Source: Blasia pusilla (lineage: Eukaryota > Marchantiophyta > Marchantiopsida > Blasiales). From it: 64,000 nucleotides of DNA. Below are positions 37,745 through 57,700 of this stretch, piece after piece. Positions within the stretch are counted from its first letter, which is position 1, and each line of letters starts with the position of its first letter. The stretch lies in NCBI GenBank assembly GCA_050084515.1, contig CM114271.1:30194001-30258000 (forward strand), in the 5' to 3' direction. The notes beneath the pieces are model-generated. The model made no database searches. It saw only the letters and a program-made list of their open reading frames with translations, and had not been told where the DNA came from. A program made the translations under genes and the position numbers.

Positions 37745-38320
37745 TAAGACTATTTGAACCTTGGTAAAGTGAATGTCCTTACATTGTAACCAAACTATCA
37801 ATTTGTAGCCATTGTACAACCATCAAACAGATCTTGCTATATATTGAATTTCAGTCAGATTTGTTGACCTCTTGCATATCCGGTGTGGTGTCTTGCCATC
37901 AACACACAAAACCTTTTTGTCACATCATTCAAAACAAAAAGTTCTACAATTTCTATTATGTTGTAAATATTTGCAACCTCCTAAAATTATCAATCTGCAA
38001 ATATTTTGTAAAAATACATGCATAACATATTGCAAGACTACTCAATCTTGGTGAAGTAGGTCTTCTTATATTATAACCAAACTCTCAATGTGTGGCCATC
38101 ATTCTATAGTTAGCCCAAAATTTGTGCATAAAGAATCTCATTCATATTTGCTGACCTTGTATATATCTAGTTTGATATCTTATCACCAACAAACATTCTC
38201 CTTTTTTCATAATATCACACCATTCAAAACAAGAGCTCCATAATATATATTATATTCTAGAGACTTGCAACCTCCTCCAATTATAAAACAACATATTTTA
38301 TAATAAGAATGGTGAGATCC
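37745..38320 (+). repeat. Degenerate tandem duplication, period about 288 bp
   Basis: Copy 1 (about 37745-38032) and copy 2 (about 38033-38320) share, in order, 'aagacta', 'cttggt-aagt', 'taaccaaact-tcaat', 'gtggccat' or 'gtagccat', 'ttgctgacct' or 'ttgttgacct', 'atcaacacacaaa' or 'accaacaaacatt', 'ccattcaaaac' or 'tcattcaaaac' and 'ttgcaacctcct'. Confidence 0.65.
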
Positions 38321-41160
38321 CAATTTGATAAGCTACAATTCTTTCTCCACTCCAAGATGCTCAAACCCATTTCTTATACCAAATCTAGATAAAAAATTCC
38401 GTCAATAATATATATTTAATAATAATTGTCTAAGACTTCATAATTGCGTCTCTGAATATAATTTTTTCCATTAAAAGTTCCAGTGCCAACCACATTGTTA
38501 CGATTAGGCTTTTGCTAACCATCATTTTCTGAAATGGAAGGTTGCATTTATAGCTACAATAAAACGGATGCAATATTGTGGCTATCACGACATTATTCTT
38601 CAGAGTAATCTCCAATGTACAATGTGAGTAATCTAGTATGTAGTATACCCACATTATACATCATGCAAAGGATTCTTGAAGGACTATATCATACCACATC
38701 CAAACCACCTTCCTATTTATGATTAGTGTAGTTCAAGGCAACCTTGTACTGATTTCAACATGTACATGACATCGAAGAATATAAAAAAAAATTCCTAGTG
38801 TTAATCGATCCTCTTTAGCTTCTCTCTATTATAGACTCTAAAATAGGAGTTGAATCCTAATATAATGGATTCCACTAAGGATTTCTCTATGTGTCCTTGT
38901 TGTTAACTTTTTGTCTAATTGAATTTAAATACGGAAGTTTGGAATCTACATTTCCTTCCATCTATTCCAAAATCCATCAAACGAATATTTACAATAAATC
39001 TTGCAATATATAAACATGTTCACAGATTACAAAGCCTTGATAGTGTTACGTAAACCCTCATCTAGGTTTTTTTTGTTACCATCTATAGTAGTTGAAAAAT
39101 ACTAAAATAATCACATGATTCAGAGAAGGATCAAGTCAATCACAACACAAACTATGATCCTAACCATTATGAGTTGAATATTTTACAAGATGTAGCTTAA
39201 TCATTGCCTATTTAGAAACATTTTTCCATTGATATCTTCGACATCGATAGTCTTTATTTATAACAAAATTCTTTTGCATGATAAAGTCTTCTAACAAATA
39301 TTACAAGTACCTCTTTAGATCCTCATCTTACAATAAAAACAAATTTGTTATCCTTTTATTTCTATATCTATAAGGATATTTCTCATGACATTCTTTATTT
39401 GAAGATTAACATTATAACCGCTGTAGGCGTATGCTTAGTGTATTTTTACTCTACAAACCTTATTCACTTTTGATGCATTAACTTAGACAATAAACAGCCT
39501 TATGTTCACCTTGCAGAAATTGTATACTCAATTGAAAACTATACAAGTTAAGGAAGGAGAAATCACATCTTTAAGAAGAATATTTATATTCTCGTTTATC
39601 CAAGTGTTCGATCATCCCACTACTTTCCGATAGTCCTTTTTGGCATCTTTGTCATCTAAAAGAATTGAAAGCAATGGTACATAATTGGGATATGCCCCTT
39701 TATTTTTCTAACCTTCACATCTCATGAGGTCTCAACCACAGAATAGCCTAAATTTGAGAATATTGAATCGAAGCCCTCTTAACAAATTTTAATTGTACAT
39801 TTTCTTGGCATAATGCCCTTATTGAATGTCCACAATTATTTCACTTAAGCCTACATACTTTCATGCAAAAAAACATCCGAGGTGGACTGCAAATACTTAG
39901 TAAGGTTCTTATCTGTTTATTACGATATGAGTTGTAGGGTAGGGGTAACCTTCATTGCCATATGGTACTCTGGGTAGACACAACCATTATAGACTAAGTT
40001 ACGTTAGAAATTTGTATACATATTTTGTCTAATCTATAAATATCTATCTGTCCAAACACATCAACAGATACAACCTCTATTGAAGGCATATTATTATATT
40101 ATGTAGTAACAAAAAAATTCCACATGCGTAAGGAAAATGCATATCTTCTCAAGAAAAGAAATGAAAAAAACCTTACTATATTTAGGCTTCCCTACCAATC
40201 CAAATTTAAACACCATATTTTACATTGATGCGAAGATCATGAGATGGACTTACTTTTGGCCTTCGACAGAGAATGGTAACGGCATATCCTACCATCTATA
40301 TTTATTGATTCTTTGGGGAGCTCACGTTCATGAATATACAACGTGTTACCACCACTGAATGGTCATTCAATATGTTGAAGTTTGCATTAAAATATGAGTC
40401 AACAGGATCCCTAGATACTAGTGCACAAATTTCGAAGTGCCTAGGGCTTTGTGCTATTGATGAAGTTAAAGTAAAATTAATCGTTAGTGTAGTGTTGAAT
40501 AAATCCATCTTTAGAAGTTTCTTTAACCCCCGTGCATATATCCATAATATACCATTCCCAAACAGTACAGTACATTGATTCCAACCCTCCATGTCGTCGG
40601 AGTTCATAATACAAGACGACATGCGTTTCTTACATTCATCATATTATTTTATACTCAAATAGATCTACCCTTCTTGGAGAATATACTTTCATTCAATATT
40701 GATCAACCTCTAAATTACAAAAAGAATATCCCAAGAACACCAACAATGTTGTTGGTTTAGACAATCTGAGAAATGTTGTCTGTAGAACTTCTAGAGTTGT
40801 TCGCTTCACTCAATTACATCCTCTCCATCAAAAGAGGGAGCTTTTTTTACAACTCTTTTGCACCACGTTTTGTTCAAGTTTGAGAGTTCTCTTATGTCTT
40901 ATTCTCATACCAGATAGGACTTACTTACATGAATGCATATGTAGGAAGATCATAACAAAGATTGAAGATATATATGACTTAGTTAAGACTTATGCCATAA
41001 AAATTCTATGGGGTCAAGTGCATATAGCATAAATTATTTCCAAGGTCACTCATGTATAACAACCTGAACTAGACATAGATCTCTCCCAAATGATACTTCA
41101 ACCATTATCATAAACAATTGAATTCATCACTGATTGAATGTAGTTAGGCTAAGGAACCTG

Positions 41161-41616
41161 ATTTACAACCTTTGAATCACGAAAAATTAAGTATATTTCC
41201 CTAGTTAGAAGCCTACATTATTGTCTAGTTCTCCTTAAAGATCCTCGTTGTCGTGGGAAGACATTTACTATCAAATTCACGTATGTGTCCACTGCTAATT
41301 GCCACAACAAATTTTGCCCTTGTTAGACTACACTACGAACTTACCACTATTCATTTTGCTTTTGCAATATCAATTAAAGATGATCGCATTTACAACCTTT
41401 GAATGATGAACAGTTACATTTTTTCCCCTAGTCAAAAGCTTACATTCTAGTCTAGTTCTCCTTAAAGATTCTCTTGATCGTGGTAAGATTTTTTTTCATC
41501 AAATTCACTTTTGTGTCCACTGCTAACTGCCACAACAAATCTTTTCGTTGTTAGACTACACTATGAGGCTACCACCCTTCATCTTGCTTTTGCAATACCA
41601 ATTAAAGGTGAATTAC
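41161..41616 (+). repeat. Tandem duplication, period 227 bp
   Basis: The copies begin at 41161 and 41388 with 'atttacaacctttgaat' and continue in parallel through 'tctagttctccttaaagat', 'caaattcac', 'gtgtccactgctaa', 'gccacaacaaat', 'gttagactacacta' and 'cttttgcaata-caattaaag'. They are much better conserved than their surroundings. Confidence 0.8.
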
Positions 41617-43136
41617 CAAGCATGAATGCTAGTTCTAACATCTATATCAATCTCAAAGTATACCAATATTCTATGCTTACTCCAAAACTTCCCCAAATTA
41701 TAGCAATGCGGCTTAGTGAAGTCTCCCTTGAGAACTATATGAGTCTATTTTCAGATAAGTTGATAGTCCTAGTAGGAGACTTTTGCTAGATACCACCCAT
41801 TTGTAAGCATGAGTTTGCTAGATTATGTGCTAGTTGCCACATAGCTTTATCTACATTCTTCCAATGTATTCGGACTCATGAATTGACTATACGCATGAGG
41901 TAGAATGAGCATCCTGGCTATCTTGTATTTTAAACTCTATAAGGACAAAAATACCAACTTCTACACAAATATGACGTTGTATTTCTCAATGTTTTATCTC
42001 TAAGAACGAAGCTATCAACTTTGTTCATTTTGACACTACAATATTTGGCATACATTGTGAAGATATTGCTATCTTTAATCTAATAACTTTGAGAAGATTG
42101 TTCAATGATGCCTTTATTACAAGAAGAAATGTGATGTGAGATGCTCTTATCACACCTCAATTTACTTCTTGGATACAAGATACAAGTTTCTATCAATTAC
42201 CCTTTGCTTCGATTAATTGTATTGTCATGTTTATGTCCAACATCAACATAAAAGCTCAAGCAGCAAATAGATCCTTAACTAGGATCACTGAACTTATTCA
42301 TGATGAAGATGAAGTTACCAATATTTTTGTTACTATCCTTTCCAACGGTAAGTCTATTCACATAATTAGATCAAAGTTTTCATCTCTTATGTACAAATCA
42401 AATCACAATTAAGTTAAGAAATTTTTTTCCCTTGTGCTTGGATATGCTATGACTGCTCTTAAGAGTCAAGGTTCTAGAATTTTTGCTTGATGTCTCAGAG
42501 TTGTCAAATCTTTCTTTGCATTTGGACTTTTGTATGTTATGTATGTTATGCTTTCTCGTATAAAAATAGGAATTCGTTAAAGATATTTGGAAGATTAAAA
42601 CCTAAGGACTTTGAGGTCTTTAGGGACTAGTGCTAAATTGCGTGCTCTAAATTTTTTGCAATGTTCCAAAGAAGACTACATAGCATCTCGCAGCAACTGG
42701 ATGTGCGGCTAACCAGGAAGGTCTTCAAGTGACTAGTATCATGCAGTCCACGTCTCTCAAATTGGGCAATCTCTACCGTCACATGACACAGACTCAACAC
42801 CACCCCAGTTCAATGTTGACGATCATTCTACTACAATTCAACAACAATCTAATGTTCAAACTCAAGTTTGTTCCTTTCTATATTTTATTGTCAATAACCA
42901 AACCTTCATCCTAAATCTTCTCCTAACATGATGTTTTCAGGTTTCCTCTGAACTACTTGGATGTCGCTAACATGATCTTAAATGGCATATGCAACCACTA
43001 GAAGAACAACAAGCCACGATTCACAACACCAATAGAGAATCGAATGAAATATTTAGACAACTCAAAGATAATGCCATCATTCTGGGAGCATGGAATTATT
43101 GGACACCAAATCCAAAGCTTCATTAGTCAAGGTCAA

Positions 43137-43560
43137 GTGTGAGAGTCTAAGTTTTGACATATCTACAAAGATTGTCCTATTGAAGACTAAGTTACAATCA
43201 AGCTCATCGGACATCCAAACTACTACATTTTGTACACAAACAAAATAGGGAAGCTTAATCTTGGTTAGTCAATTAAGCGCGATCATCTTAACTAGGGTTA
43301 GTTAATCATAATTAGTCTAACTCAAGACTATGGTTAGGGTTGGTTGTACATACCCTATATAATTGAGAAGGGGGCCAACCTCCACTTATTCTCTCATTGC
43401 AAAATTTTGTTCTCCATGGTGGTGTGTGAGTGTGAGAGTTGTATCCCACCAGTTATGTTTCTTTAGTAGTTTCCTACAAGTCCAACTTCAAGCAAGTTAC
43501 ATGGATTTATTACAACTTATTTTTCACTTGCTCTAATGTTTGAATCAAAGTTAACAATTA
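43137..43560 (+). mobile_element. Possible solo LTR or LTR fragment
   Basis: The stretch starts with TGTGAGAGTCTAAG. It holds a cluster of GGTTAG and CTAAC words in both orientations at about 43262-43345, then TATATAA (43356-43362) and a purine-rich leader, an arrangement typical of plant retrotransposon LTR promoters. No second LTR, primer-binding site or target duplication was found, so this remains tentative. Confidence 0.25.
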
Positions 43561-46542
43561 ACACCCTAATGTATTATTATTTGTATTTTCTATTTAATAT
43601 GCATGAATTGAGAAAGAGGCATTAAGATTCAAGAATGTTGATTTTAAAAAAGCATCTCTCATAAGAAAAGATGCAATATGTTTGTTCAATCTAATCTTAG
43701 GCAGAATACAGCTAGATCAGCTTCGATTGATTAAACACTAGCTTAAACATCAAATGCAATTGCCTCTCACTATGCTTTTGGGTTGATAATCTGTGAAAGC
43801 TATTCATCTCAACCAATGATGATGGGAAATTGCTAGAATTTGTTCCCCTTGCCAATAGATCTTGATAGCACTCACCAACTCCCTCTATTTCCAAATTTTT
43901 ATGATGTAATCATGAAATTTTCCCAGTAGAATGCCATACCCATGTCTCACGCTTAACTATTCCCTACATCAACACTCAGCTCTTATGACTCAAATATGCT
44001 TGTGACATCTCCGTACAAATGCAAGTGTGTATAAGGTACATCTACATCTCTCTAGGTACATATATATCCTACCCACACTGATCTTCAATTATTTCGTTTT
44101 TTTGCTCTATATTTCCTTCATTTTCTCACATTTATTTTCCTTATCATTTTTCCATACCAACTCTCAATGTGGACAACATAAATATCTAATGTTGTGTCCA
44201 ACCTCACCATTTACAAATTTTTTTTGTTTAATCGATGATTACAATTCAATCTTGTTTTTTTTTAGTTAAGTCTTGGATTCTTATATATCTAAGACTATAT
44301 TGAATTTGTGCATTGCACTCTATTATACTAATGCTTGTATATAAATTTTGAATAGTAGGTTTCAAAATTTATAGAATGAGATAAATAATAGGTTCATCAT
44401 TGATATAAACATCATTTATCTCGTCATGTAGAGTTATTTCATGCATGTTATTTTTTTCTATACTTATTAATTCCATAGATATCTTCCAACCTTGTGTTTG
44501 CTTTCATATATGGATTCTTATATGTTGCCTTTATCTTATGAAGCTTCATATTTAGGGAGATTTTACTCTCATTCTGCTTTCATTTACATCACTTGTATCT
44601 ACAATTGATTCTTATATACATCCATACACTTTTCCATATTTTCTCTTCTTCATTTTTCATTTCTACTATTGCATAGCAAATACTTTTACATATACTTTAC
44701 AACATCTCATTGATTCCTTTATTTTGCTTTTTCGCACAGAATTGAACGTTGCATTCTCATCAACCTTCACGACGTGGCTCATTCCATCAGCCATCTCCCC
44801 CATGTACCATTCGTATAGCAGGACCAAGAAGCCAACACCATTTTGTTCATGTTAACATTTATAGTGAACAACAACTTTGACATGCGAAGCCACAAGACCA
44901 TGATAATTATATTTCCGCCCTCTCTTATTGATGCAGAGTTTGCCTTCAAGCATTGCAAATTGAGATTGATGTTCTCAATGGATGGCTCAGCTAAAAAATT
45001 GAAGACAACCAAGACCAAATTGCAGAAGTGCTTGCTTTGAGAGACCAATTAAAGTAGGCACGAGACTAGATGTCTCATTTTGCTAAGGATATTCAACTAC
45101 TTATTCATGATGATCCCAAACTTTTCTCTTCAATCACATATTATTCTGTCTATGGTCAAAGAGTTTAGAAGTAAGCTCTACAATTCCTTTTAAAATTACC
45201 TTCTCAATTTGTACCTTTGTATACATACTATGCATAAACAATGTATGGTGATGTTTATACCAATAGCCAGACCTTTATTCAACAATTTTTGCACACCTTG
45301 CACTGCTATTTTTCATTCCATATGCCATTTTGGGGCTACTCATATGTCAAAAGTGGTTGCAACTTCCCACTTACCAAGCTTACAATTCACTCTATGCGAT
45401 TATTTTCTTATGCATATCATGTTCTTTACTATCTTAAACCATTTAGTTCACTCCAATTTTATGTGCCATTTTTTCCTTGCTAGAGATTATATCTTGAATG
45501 GACTTTTAATAAGTTGGGCTCATGCATTTTTGGCCATCCACTTCTAATGGAAAAATATGTGTTGTTGGAATTCAACACTGCATCATACTCTCTAACAAAG
45601 AATCATGTTGCATTCTCAGTAAGAATCCAATTGAGCTATACATTTACTGCTACACTATTTTCCACCTTACTTCTATATCGTTTCAAGTATAACACCACCG
45701 ACCTTCCTCTAAATTTATCTTAGACTTGTATGTGATCATATATTCTCTACGTTTTTATCATACTTAACTCTACATAGTTCCAAATCAAGTACTTAAGGTC
45801 TCTTATCCCTATATGACAAAATAAATCAAATTTTCAACATTTTGTCTATTTTTTTTTTTTATCGCCACTAATAACCTTTTCTCTTATATTCATGTCACAA
45901 ATTTTCTCATTTTCTTTATTTATTGCACATGGGAAGAATGGTTCACCCACAAGCCCCAAATTAAAAAATATTTTAGCTTATTCTACTCCTAAGGGTTCTA
46001 CTCATATATTCGCCAATTTACATTGAAATTATTTAATACTAGACACATATGAAATTTTACCTAAACCTATACATACTCTAAAGCATGTTTGTTACGTCAC
46101 CTAATAGAACTAGGGGACATACTTGTCACTTGGGGAAGTAAACCATGACGGATACAACAATTCTCAAATGTACATCTAAGAGAGCATGGGGTAAGAAAAC
46201 CCTTACATTTAAATGTTGACACTTTTCCTTTCAAAGCTCTTCCCATGATGACACCTCTTTAAAAATACTAAAATTAAAAGGAACAAAGACTTAACATACG
46301 CTAATTTTTTTTTGCTAGTGTAATAAAAATTTCCGTCGTGATACATAAGCTTTGAATCGCTCGCGTAGCTATATCCACATACGTTTGAATACACCACTTT
46401 AATTGCCGTTCCCCGGGTTTGCTATGCGAGGCCTTTGACACCCACAACTTGCAAGGAATCAGACCATCAACACAGCACCCTCCAGGAAAACCAGATGAAA
46501 GGTCGGGAGCTCATTCCTCAACCGACACCCAATAGAAAAGAG

Positions 46543-46598
46543 CTCCCGCCATCTTAGATTCACTCTCCCGCCAGCTCAGCAGTTCCTTTCCCGCCAAA
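46543..46598 (+). promoter_or_regulatory. E2F-like site cluster in the MCM5 promoter
   Basis: TTTCCCGCCAAA at 46587-46598 matches the plant E2F consensus (TTTSSCGC). Two further CTCCCGCC cores occur at 46543-46550 and 46565-46572. They lie about 330-390 bp upstream of the MCM5 start codon. E2F control of MCM genes at the G1/S transition is established in plants and animals; binding here is inferred from sequence. Confidence 0.75.
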
Positions 46599-46860
46599 TT
46601 CTTTCGAGCTTTGTTCATTTAGACCTTTCTTTCGCAATTCGGTGTTGCCTCTGCAATGCGCGGTCCGATTTCTCTTTCGTAGCGGCCAGAGGTCGGAAAA
46701 TTACGCGGCCAAGCTAGCGCCGCGAGAATCCTCGACGACAGCTTCTGCATTCTCATGAAGAGAAATGTTGTGCATTTCGACGAGGGAAAAGAATCTGAGA
46801 CCGAAGCGCACATTTTGAAGAATCCGTGGTTTGATTTGATATACAGAGACACAGGGAGAT

Positions 46861-46920
46861 AGCGAGAGCGAGAGAGGGAGAGAGAGAGAGAGAGAGGGAT
46901 AGAGGGATAGAGGGATAGAG
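46861..46920 (+). repeat. GA-rich tract in the MCM5 5' leader
   Basis: A (GA)n-type run is followed by about three to four copies of 'ggatagag' directly before the ATG at 46929. GAGA-type leaders are common in plant genes. This one makes the 5' UTR strongly purine-rich. Confidence 0.8.
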
Positions 46921-46928
46921 TTTGAAAG

Positions 46929-54760
<7,832 letters not shown>

Positions 54761-57700
54761 TTAGGAAAGAAATCTACCTTCGAACTCATGAAAAGCCTCA
54801 TTGTCCTTTTTGTCGTGTGGGTATCTGTCAGACCCTTCGTGTCACCATCACGATCTGCTCCAGATTTGATCAGGAGCCCTATTCTTCTACAGCGATGTAT
54901 CAAAATAACATTGGTGGCGTCCAAATGTTCTCGAGGCGTGGACTTAGACAATCTCCTCCAGACGTTATCGTGAAGGTATAGGTGCAGGGCATAGACGAAC
55001 ATCAATGCCCGCATAGACTCCAATCACACGAACACAACCCAAGAGGTTCTAGACGAACTAGATCTCATCTTTGAGCTCTTGTCGCATACGCTGCAACTTC
55101 CTCTCCATTCATGAGTCACAAGGCCTGCGGGGAGTAACTTCAGTTAGTAGTCTGGAAATTCTTCTCCATTCCTTCCTAAGAAAAGAGAGCTCTTTTCCCA
55201 GATCGTCGATGAAGTAGATGGCTGGAGTTGGTGCCTTTGTAATATATTACTGGTTAGGATTGGTCACATAGCCTTCGAGCTTTATCATGGAAGTTTTTGG
55301 CATCTTACAATCTACAGTGGATGCCACCATAAGTTGGCACAATGGTTGTACCTCTTGATCCACTTGATGTATATCGTAGTCTAGTATATTAGGTGTACAC
55401 AATCTTACCGTGGGGTGGGTGAATCTCCCTCTGTTCAGTACTAACTGAGTTCTAAGACTTGTGTAGAGCTCGTGTTCTACCTCTCGGAATATGACGATTT
55501 TCTCCCTGTCAGCTAGGGTGCGTCGGTGGCCTTGGCCGCTTCGTTGAGTTTGAACTAGGAAGCGTGTGATGCCACGGAACAAGTGAATGACTCGACTTAT
55601 CTCGGTGGTGGATGGAAAGAAATTAGGGGCCGAAGCTGTCTGTCACTTGTTCCCTACTTGTGTCTCGGGCATGCATCTGTACCAACCTATTGCAAGGGAA
55701 GCCTCCCATGGCTCCATCGCTGAACAAGGAGAGCGCAGGGAAGTTACCTAGGCTGGGGATGATTCTCTGGAACCAGTGACGTTCTGAGTTGTAATTGAGG
55801 AATGACAGGATCGGCTAATTCTTGAACGATCTATAATAGCTCGGTTTTTCACAAGTGTTGATTGCTACCAAGCTTGCTCTACAAGCACTCTTCTTGAAGG
55901 TATGTTTTTCTTGCCTGGGCTCGTCTCCATTGCTTTACCATGAAACTGTATCAGCCCTCAAGCCGCACTTGATGATTTATAGGTTTCCAGATCATGTGAT
56001 TGGCAGCCGCCTACCCTCAACGTCCAACATTTGCTTGAATCCTTCCTCATGACTGCCCTCAGATCATGTAACCCTACCTGCACTTGAAATTCCTCGAGTC
56101 TGTCTTCTGGGTAAGTAGAGTCGTTGCTCTCTAAACCTCACCGGTCTGAGGAGGAATCGTGTAGACTCACTAGACTCGCAGTTCCTACATCCTTCTCGGT
56201 ATTATATAGACTTATATAATACCGAGAAGATATAATATCCTCTAGAAACCCATGTTCTCTAGTTCTTGTAGCCGAACGTACGCGTGGTTCTCGAAGTCTT
56301 GTCATTAATTTCAATGGGGTCCTCGTTTTTAACTCCAGGGCTTTAAATCATTGATCACATTCTCAATAGAGGAGCTGCTCTTAGATGTCCTTACTCGAGA
56401 ATTCCTCAAGGTTGTGTTCCAAGCATCAAATATTGACAGGAATTGATTAAATGGGTGTCGAAAAAATAGACCTTTCCCTTGGAATGCTCCGATCATCGCA
56501 CTCTTTCTCTTCCTCACCTTGGTTGTCACCATTTCCTTCAGCTCTGATTGTCACCAACTCCCAAAACATAAACATGTACATACATAGTTTAGGACAGTAT
56601 TTTACCGACTGGAGTGGGAGTCCGCGCATTCGATCCATGTTCTGAAGCAGTCATACTCCTCACTTTCTCTGATTAGGATCCTGTTTCTCCTACAGGATCA
56701 TAATCGGACATCCTGGTCTAACATACGATCTTCTCCATGACCAAACCGGATGTGGGTTGTGTACGAAGTAACTAATCGTATGTACACCTTCCACTAATAC
56801 AAGTCTTCCATGATGGAAAAATCTATCTAATCCTTGGCGTCGAATATCTCATTTGGTTCTTTGTAACTAAAAACCATTGGTTGTTGCATCGTTCTTTAAA
56901 TATGTCAGATTAAGGATATGAGTACAGATCTGATATCGTTGTAAGCCAACACCTCTTCTAAGGTTTGTTTTAACGCTGAAAGATGCACGAAAGAGATTGA
57001 TAAGATTCTTAGGAAAGCCGGATCGATGCACATGCATTGCATCCAAACATCCACCAAATTTGGTTGCGTCACGTATAGATGGGAGAATTGGATTGAAGTA
57101 ATATACATCATTTACGATCCGAATAAATCTTTACGAAATGAAATTGTCGCAACTTAACTCAGATTGGAGATTTATGCTCTCTATTTGGCCCATATTCTAT
57201 GCAAGGTGAGGTTTTACATATTGTCCATATTATCCGGTATAGATGCGGTATGTAGACTTGCATAGAACTGCTTCTTGTTCCATGTTAATCTAAGATTGCT
57301 CTCGCCTTATATCAACATCAAGGAGCCTCTAAAACATTGAGTCATACTACACATCATGAAATTTCTTCTATGAAATTTTTGAACTTATGTACATATGTTA
57401 TCATGGAGAGAATATAAGCATCCTTCTTCTCCCATGTAGGAATGCTGAAAGGGGTTCTTGGTCTGGGCTCTTTCACTTCACACATGTCCAAGCATCTTTT
57501 TAAGGTATATTTGCATACTTTGCTTCCATGCACAGAAGCATGTCTTGGTATGTTGGCAACATGAAGCTGTGGCATTGTGACCTTTGAAAATGTCAATTTG
57601 AGACTTATACTCCTATTAAGTAGATAATTTTTTAAATAAAAAATTATTTAAATGATAGTATCTTGAATGATATTATTCAACAAGATCGAATGTGGTACTT

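Larger units (their letters stand above)
32601..46500. other. Fourteen-kilobase AT-rich desert
   Basis: No host gene is supported in this interval. The numerous 60-110 codon frames are short, low in complexity and carry no motif. Recognisable structures are listed separately: the inverted repeat 34852-35067, tandem duplications at about 37745-38320 and 41161-41616, and the LTR-like stretch near 43137-43560. The rest is probably heavily mutated transposon DNA, but I could not assign it to families. Confidence 0.6.
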
